Origin: JALVDI01 sp039186435
GTDB taxonomy: Bacteria > Myxococcota_A > Polyangia > Polyangiales > Houyiibacteriaceae
Assembly (NCBI GenBank): GCA_039186435.1
Contig: JBCDAA010000001.1
Span: 1-64,000, forward strand
Direction: 5' to 3'
DNA length: 64,000 nt
Shown here: positions 59,290 through 64,000 of the stretch, in pieces
Layout of the letters: the number at the start of each line of letters is the position of its first letter
How positions within the stretch are numbered: position 1 is the first letter of the stretch
Translations under genes and position numbers: made by a program
Notes under the pieces: generated by a model
Seen by the model: the letters and a program-made list of their open reading frames with translations, nothing else
The model's database searches: none
What the model was told of the DNA's origin: nothing

Positions 59290-60443
59290 ACGGTCGATTC
59301 TGCGTCGCGCTTCTCGTGGCGGCGCACACGCTTCCGGTGGCGCGCTCGGAGGCACAAGAGGTGACCTGCACCGTCGAGCAGCGCGCGTGCGATCAGGAAG
59401 ACGCGGCGTTCACCCGGCAGATGCGGCGCCTAAGTGAAGCTCACGCGGACGTACGTCCCGCGTTTGAATCCCTTCGACTCCGACGTCTCGCTGCGTGCCA
59501 CGACTACAATGTTTGTGGGGCGACCGGGATCGAGCTTCAACGGATTCGCCTTTGGAGTGAGGGGGAGCTCGAGGCGTTTCGCTCCGTGGCGGCGAACCCT
59601 GCGAGCCGAACGGTTTGGGCGCGCGGCCTTGGAAGTCGTTTCGCCTTTGTCGTGGCGGCAGGCGTGCAGACCTCGCAGGTGACGCCTCCGCGGCCGGTCG
59701 CGACGCCTCAGGTACGCCAGGCGATTTCGCAGATGGAAAACGACATCGAAAGTCTGGAGGGACTTCAGCCGATTTTGCCCCGCATTCGCGATGGGCTGAC
59801 GTCGCGGCGGGGGCGTCTTCCCTCCGCGTGCTCGGAGGAGATACGCAACGACCTTCGTGCTGTGGTTCGCCTTGGCGGAACGGCGGCGAGCGAAGCTCGT
59901 GGACTCCGTGGCGACCTCGACCGTTACTGCCGACGCTTTGAGCTTCACCTCCAGCCGGACGAAGCCCACCAGAACCGAATGCGTCGTTTTGTGACGACCC
60001 TGACGCGCATCGACGGCTACATCGCGGACATCCGGCGGTGTGCGGATCCTGGGCCCTATACGGGCCGCTGCCGAAACGCGTATGGCGATCAGACCTCGAA
60101 CCTCATTCGGGAGCTCCGTCAGGCGGATCGGATCATGCGCGACGTGCGCCGCGCCGTGGGCAACATTCCGGAGACGACCTTTCCCTGCAACCACCGAATC
60201 TGGCGGCGCGTGGAGGAGAGCGAGTGGCTCCACAGCACGCTCCGGGCGCAGATTCCCGGGCTGTCGCGCAGCGCAAAACGGCTCTGTGAGGCGATCGGGA
60301 TCGACGACGAAGAAGTGAACGAGCAGAAGACGCGAATTCTCAACACCGTGGAACAACGGACGGCGCGCACGCGAGACATGCTGCGTTCGCGTCGGGAGTC
60401 TGTGGCGTCGATGCGTCGCAACTTCGGCCTCGAAGACGAATGA
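59286..60443 (+). CDS. secreted protein sharing the kinase's C-terminal domain
   Basis: 385 residues from an ATG overlapping the kinase stop (ATGA). A signal peptide is present (CVALLVAAHTLPVARSEAQ). The mature protein is helical and Cys-bearing, and residues about 290-350 (ETTFPCNHRIWRRVEESEWL, AKRLCEAIGI) align with the kinase's RPFPCDNPVWSELRRLSTSENN and QSRICQRLGL. The shared pattern is FPC-x3-(V/I)W, a charged helix, and a second Cys before a Gly. This suggests duplication of one extracytoplasmic domain into both proteins. Role is inferred: a soluble ligand, decoy or co-sensor for the kinase. Confidence 0.8.
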   Translation: MNGRFCVALLVAAHTLPVARSEAQEVTCTVEQRACDQEDAAFTRQMRRLSEAHADVRPAFESLRLRRLAACHDYNVCGATGIELQRIRLWSEGELEAFRSVAANPASRTVWARGLGSRFAFVVAAGVQTSQVTPPRPVATPQVRQAISQMENDIESLEGLQPILPRIRDGLTSRRGRLPSACSEEIRNDLRAVVRLGGTAASEARGLRGDLDRYCRRFELHLQPDEAHQNRMRRFVTTLTRIDGYIADIRRCADPGPYTGRCRNAYGDQTSNLIRELRQADRIMRDVRRAVGNIPETTFPCNHRIWRRVEESEWLHSTLRAQIPGLSRSAKRLCEAIGIDDEEVNEQKTRILNTVEQRTARTRDMLRSRRESVASMRRNFGLEDE

Positions 60444-60802
60444 ACGCGGTCTTCAATCACAGTCAGGTCTTTGCGGTCCCTGCCGCCGAGCTCTTCGACG
60501 CCATGGTCTCACGCTTCGCGGAATGGTGGGGCGAGGAAGCGTCGCTCGATCCGAGCGTGGGTGGCCGTGTGTTGAGCCAGGTGGATGGAGAGCGGGAAGA
60601 GGGCGTCGTCAAGAAGTTCGAAGCGCCGATGAAGCTCTCGATCGAGCTCGGCGAGACGCTGGCGATGATGATCCTGCAAGAGTCCCCCGAGGGAACGACG
60701 CTTCAGCTTTTGCACACCCGCTTTGCATCGGGCGACGACCGCGATCGCTACGCCCCGAACTGGGAAGCGCGGCTTGCGCGCCTTGCGACGCTCGTTGCGT
60801 AG
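60440..60802 (+). CDS. SRPBCC/AHSA1-like small protein
   Basis: 120 residues from an ATG overlapping the previous stop. The opening NHSQVFAVPAAELFDAMVSRFAEWW, then GGRVLSQVDGEREEGVVKKFEAP and a strand-rich middle (MKLSIELGETLAMMILQESPEGTTLQLLHTRF) and a C-terminal helix (NWEARLARLATLVA) match the START/AHSA1 fold, which binds lipids or chaperone partners. It is third in the kinase operon by coupling, but I see no direct link to signalling. Some terminal strands of the usual fold may be absent, as it is slightly short. Confidence 0.75.
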   Translation: MNAVFNHSQVFAVPAAELFDAMVSRFAEWWGEEASLDPSVGGRVLSQVDGEREEGVVKKFEAPMKLSIELGETLAMMILQESPEGTTLQLLHTRFASGDDRDRYAPNWEARLARLATLVA

Positions 60803-60819
60803 CGCGCGCGTAGCCGTGA

Positions 60820-62511
60820 TCAGCCGTCGGTGATGCACCCCGTGGAGGCGGAGCTCACCAGCTTCGTGTACTTCGCGAGACGTCCGCGTGTTGTCTTGGG
60901 TGCGGGCGCGGTCCACTTCGCCCGCCGCGCGTTGAGTTCGTCGCGATCGACGTGAAGGTCGAGGGTGCGTTTCTCCGCGTCGATTTCGATGCGGTCTCCG
61001 TCTTGCACGAGCGCCAAGGGACCGCCCGCGGCGGCTTCGGGAGTGATGTGGCCAACGATGAACCCGTGCGAGCCGCCACTGAAGCGACCGTCGGTGATCA
61101 GGGCCACGTCGCTCCCGAGTCCGGCGCCCATGATGGTGGCCGTCGGAGCGAGCATTTCCGGCATTCCCGGACCGCCCTTCGGACCTTCGTTTCGAATCAC
61201 GACCACGTGGCCCGCCCGAACGGCGCCCTCTTTGACGGCCTCGAGCATGGCTTCCTCGCCGTCGAAGACGATGGCGCTGCCCTCGAAACGGAGACCTTCC
61301 TTGCCGGTGATTTTTGCGACGGCGCCTTCGGGGGCGAGGCTTCCCTGGAGGACGGTGAGGTGGCCGGTGTCTTTGATCGGCGTGGCGACGGGCCGAATCA
61401 CGTCCTGTCCATCGGCGAGTCCCGGAAGCGCCGCGAGGTTTTCGGCGAGGGTTCGCCCGGTGATGGTCCGCTGCGCCCCGTCGAGAAACCCTTCGCGCAG
61501 GAGCAGCTTCATCACCGCGGGCGTTCCGCCGACGCGGTGGAGGTCTTCCATCACGTAGCGGCCGCTGGGTTTGAGGTCGGCAAGGAGCGGCACCTTGCTG
61601 CTGATGCGCTGAAAGTCGCTGAGTTCAAGCGGCAGGTCGAACGCATGCGCGATTGCGAGAAGATGAAGCACCGCGTTGGTGGATCCGCCGAGCGCGACGA
61701 CGACGGTGATCGCGTTTTCGAGACTCTCTGCGGTGACGATGTCGCGGGGGCGCAGGTTGGAGGCGAGGAGGCTCTTCGCGACCCGCGCGGCCTCCTTAAG
61801 CTCCCCGTCTTTGCGAGGATCTTCCGCAGGGATCGACGACGAATAGGGGAGGGTGAGACCGAGCGCCTCGATCGCGCAGGCCATCGTGTTGGCGGTGTAC
61901 ATCCCTCCGCAGGCCCCCGGGCCGGGGCAGGCGTTTTCGACGATGTCCTGCCGCGTCTCCTCGTCGATGCGGCCGGCGATGGCCTCGCCGTAGCTCTGAA
62001 ACGCGCTGACGATGTCGAGTTTGTGTTTCGTGCCCGCCGCGTCGGTACGGATTCCAGCGCGAATGGTTCCGCCGTAAATCATGAGGCTCGGGCGGTTGAG
62101 GCGGCCCATCGCCATCACGCAACCGGGCATGTTTTTGTCGCAGCCGGCGATGGCGATCATCGCGTCGTAGTGCTGCGCGCCCATGACCGTTTCGATGGAA
62201 TCGGCGATGAGGTCCCGGGACGGTAGCGAGTAGCTCATCCCGGAGGTGCCCATCGAGATCCCGTCGGAGACGCCCACGGTGTGAAAGCGAAAGGCGACAA
62301 GATCTTGTTCGCGGGTGGCGCCCTGCACCACTCCTGCGAAGTCCCCGAGGTGCATATTGCACGGGTTGCCGTCCCACCAGACGCTCGCGATCCCAACCTG
62401 AGCCTTGTCGAGATCGTCCTTGGAAAGGCCCGCCGCGTGGAGCATCGCTTGGGCCGCGCCGTGAGAGGCGTCCTGCGTGATCGTTCGGCTGTGTCGGTTG
62501 AGCTTCGCCAT
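60820..62511 (-). CDS. ilvD: dihydroxy-acid dehydratase
   Basis: 563 residues from ATG 62511, the full family length. It dehydrates 2,3-dihydroxy acids in valine, isoleucine and coenzyme A-precursor synthesis, using an Fe-S cluster in the cytosol. The cluster-binding Cys are in DGNPCNMHL, AGCDKNMPGCV and GPGACGGMYTANTMA, and later conserved blocks are GGSTNAVLHLLAIAH and ITDGRFSGGSHGFIVGHITPEA. It is not linked to the neighbouring kinase operon, which converges on it, and no other branched-chain amino acid gene is nearby. Confidence 0.97.
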   Translation of the reverse strand: MAKLNRHSRTITQDASHGAAQAMLHAAGLSKDDLDKAQVGIASVWWDGNPCNMHLGDFAGVVQGATREQDLVAFRFHTVGVSDGISMGTSGMSYSLPSRDLIADSIETVMGAQHYDAMIAIAGCDKNMPGCVMAMGRLNRPSLMIYGGTIRAGIRTDAAGTKHKLDIVSAFQSYGEAIAGRIDEETRQDIVENACPGPGACGGMYTANTMACAIEALGLTLPYSSSIPAEDPRKDGELKEAARVAKSLLASNLRPRDIVTAESLENAITVVVALGGSTNAVLHLLAIAHAFDLPLELSDFQRISSKVPLLADLKPSGRYVMEDLHRVGGTPAVMKLLLREGFLDGAQRTITGRTLAENLAALPGLADGQDVIRPVATPIKDTGHLTVLQGSLAPEGAVAKITGKEGLRFEGSAIVFDGEEAMLEAVKEGAVRAGHVVVIRNEGPKGGPGMPEMLAPTATIMGAGLGSDVALITDGRFSGGSHGFIVGHITPEAAAGGPLALVQDGDRIEIDAEKRTLDLHVDRDELNARRAKWTAPAPKTTRGRLAKYTKLVSSASTGCITDG

Positions 62512-62556
62512 CGCGTGACTATGCGCTGACGTGTCGCTGTCGGCTAGCGGTCGGCC

Positions 62557-63840
62557 TCAGCAGCCGGAGCCAGCGACCATTCGGGCGTCCCGGTTGTTCC
62601 ATCCCACCGCGCTTCGCGCCGGATGGAGCCAACCAAGAATGCGACCTGCGAGAGACCCCTCCCGAGCCGGGAAGGTCCCCGACCGAAGGTCGAATACAGC
62701 GCGTCCTGCGTCGCGAAACAACACCACGAGGTTCTCGGTGGCATCCAAGGGTGCGATGGTGCAGTCGAGGGTGATCCGCGTATCGGGCAGCTCGAAGTCC
62801 TGTACGGCTCCGGAGACACGGACATGTCGGATCGGACCATCCATGCAGAAGAGGAACGCGGAGCCCGCCTCGGTGATTTGAAAGCTCGGCCGTGCGCAGT
62901 CGCGGACCACGGTGTTGGTACCGGTCGAGCGAATCTGCTCGAAGGTCGCGATGGAGCTCATGGGCGTGGAGTCACCACGCGCGAGCCAAACGTCCCCGTT
63001 TCCAGGGAGCCCGGCGATCCACGCGGGGGCTTCGACCTCGCGGACCAGCGACGAAAGCGGTCTGCCTTCCAGGGAACATCGGCCCGCGTGCAAGACCCGC
63101 TGTCCTGCAACCGACGCAAAGTCTGTGAGGCCGCAGGGGACGCTCCCGTCGCTCGCCTGGGGTGCACCGAGGGCAAGGAGGCGGTCGAGCTCGGGGCCGA
63201 CGCGGTTTCCCTCCGCATCGACGAGGCCGCGCCGGAGATCGCGCACCGTCGTTGAGAAGAGTCCCGCCGCGGTCTCTCGGACCCTCGAGCGATCGCTCAA
63301 CACGACGGCTCGTTCCGCGCCTACCAACACTGAAGTGACGTCGAAGAGTCCATCTTCGGCGGGGGTCAAACAGGCAACGACGACCTGTTCCCCGCTCCGT
63401 GACCATTCAAACTCCGAGAACCTTCCGTCGCACCGAAATCCTGCGGTCGCTTCTGCGCGCGACAGCACTTCGAAGCGTTCATTGGTGTCGATGTCGAAGG
63501 CGAAGACTTCGTCCAGGGTTTGCGTACGCTCGCCGAAGTCCTCGTAGGCGACCACGATCAAACGACGCCTCTCCAGATGGCCGGTCGCGAAGACGCGTGC
63601 GCTGTCGGAGATGTCGAAGCGCAGGAGCACGCGCGAGGCACCGAGGAGGTCGCTTGCGAAAATTGTCGCTTCGTCGCCGTCCTGGTCGACGAGGAGAAGC
63701 TCGGCCGCGGACGGTGTTTCACCTGAGTCTGGGATGGCGCCGTCGACTCTGTCGCCCGCGCCTCCATCCACGGCGTCGCGCTGCTGGCTTTTGGGGCATC
63801 CTGCGAGAGCCAACGCAAGAAGAATGGCGCACCGTTTCAT
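62557..63840 (-). CDS. hypothetical lipoprotein, possibly beta-propeller
   Basis: 427 residues from ATG 63840; GGAG about six bases upstream supports it over a start five codons earlier. The signal peptide ends in a lipobox (AILLALALAGC), then an Asp/Gly/Ala-rich linker. Repeated strand pairs such as AELLLVDQDGDEATIF, RRLIVVAYEDFGER, GEQVVVACLTP and NGDVWLARGDS look like WD/propeller-type blades. Cys pairs (CGLTDF, GRCSLEG, CARPS, CMDGP, LDCT) occur late. No catalytic motif was seen. It lies downstream of the partial gene at the right edge on the same strand. Confidence 0.8.
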   Translation of the reverse strand: MKRCAILLALALAGCPKSQQRDAVDGGAGDRVDGAIPDSGETPSAAELLLVDQDGDEATIFASDLLGASRVLLRFDISDSARVFATGHLERRRLIVVAYEDFGERTQTLDEVFAFDIDTNERFEVLSRAEATAGFRCDGRFSEFEWSRSGEQVVVACLTPAEDGLFDVTSVLVGAERAVVLSDRSRVRETAAGLFSTTVRDLRRGLVDAEGNRVGPELDRLLALGAPQASDGSVPCGLTDFASVAGQRVLHAGRCSLEGRPLSSLVREVEAPAWIAGLPGNGDVWLARGDSTPMSSIATFEQIRSTGTNTVVRDCARPSFQITEAGSAFLFCMDGPIRHVRVSGAVQDFELPDTRITLDCTIAPLDATENLVVLFRDAGRAVFDLRSGTFPAREGSLAGRILGWLHPARSAVGWNNRDARMVAGSGC

Positions 63841-63897
63841 CGGTCTCCGCTCCATCGATCGACGCGGGAACGTCCCCGCCTCAAGCGGTTTGCAGGT

Positions 63898-64000
63898 TCA
63901 GAACGGGTTCGCGGGAACCGGGCCTTCCGGTTCGACGGCGGGCTCGGGTGCCGGCGCCGTTGCGGCTGGACGCGCTGCACGACGAACGGGCGCGAGCTCC
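63898..64000 (-). CDS. 3' end of a gene, C-terminal tail PVPANPF
   Basis: The minus-strand frame is open from the right edge to a TGA at 63898-63900, giving 33 residues rich in Ala and Pro and ending EPEGPVPANPF. The last five residues PANPF are the same as those ending the PP2C phosphatase at 17178-19238. It is likely the C-terminus of an exported or membrane-anchored protein whose body lies outside the window. Only the tail can be judged. Confidence 0.5.
   Translation of the reverse strand, partial: ELAPVRRAARPAATAPAPEPAVEPEGPVPANPF

Overview
The window is high-GC DNA packed with short-spaced genes, many joined by 4-base ATGA or GTGA stop/start overlaps. It encodes many lipoproteins with Asp/Gly/Ala-rich linkers after the lipobox, a membrane Ser/Thr kinase, a PP2C phosphatase, FHA proteins, proteins with an AgmX/PglI-like C-terminal domain, and a sterol-synthesis operon. 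Together these suggest a member of Myxococcota, perhaps a Sandaracinus-like member of Polyangiales. That assignment is inference; no rRNA or tRNA gene was seen.

Layout. 1-2957: the end of an OmpR-type response regulator, its histidine kinase and a small coupled protein. 2961-8021 (minus): upp, a REP-type HUH transposase, and a coupled operon of a wax ester synthase/DGAT-like acyltransferase, an SDR and a flavin reductase. 8088-12566 (plus): an esterase lipoprotein, then a run of FabG-like reductase, COG4648-like membrane protein, LpxL-like acyltransferase, hotdog thioesterase and LolA-like carrier, resembling the accessory half of an aryl-polyene cluster. 12586-21240: threonine aldolase, a repeat lipoprotein, two hypothetical proteins, an FHA / PP2C / FHA-pseudoprotease operon and a P460-like cytochrome. 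21372-28067: one giant Rhs/Tc-toxin-like lipoprotein. 28091-36507: lipoproteins, a SPATA20-like thioredoxin protein, an M1-type peptidase and small membrane proteins.

36859-46533 is the most notable region: a six-gene operon that reads as a sterol pathway. It has a single polypeptide joining a squalene-monooxygenase-like domain to squalene synthase, an NAD(P)-dependent 3-beta-HSD/SdmB-like reductase, a Rieske oxygenase (SdmA-like), class II HMG-CoA reductase, an oxidosqualene cyclase with the VSDCTAE motif, and a full-length sterol 24-C-methyltransferase. In order of action: HMG-CoA to mevalonate, FPP to squalene to oxidosqualene, cyclisation, C-4 demethylation, side-chain alkylation. No CYP51, C-14 reductase or isomerase is in the window.

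46646-64000: a two-TM hypothetical, a lamin-tail lipoprotein, a GspC-like PDZ protein, an alpha/beta-hydrolase-OsmC fusion, a sulfotransferase, lipoproteins, a 56-residue exported peptide coupled to a ferritin-like diiron protein, a Ser/Thr kinase coupled to a secreted protein that shares its C-terminal domain, ilvD, another lipoprotein, and the 3' end of a gene at the right edge.

Across the window runs a dispersed DNA element, GTCCSAGGTGC (S = C or G). It occurs singly and in 15- or 18-bp tandem arrays, in both strands and in different reading frames, inside genes and between them. It is dense in the first 17 kb and absent as an exact match from the sterol operon.
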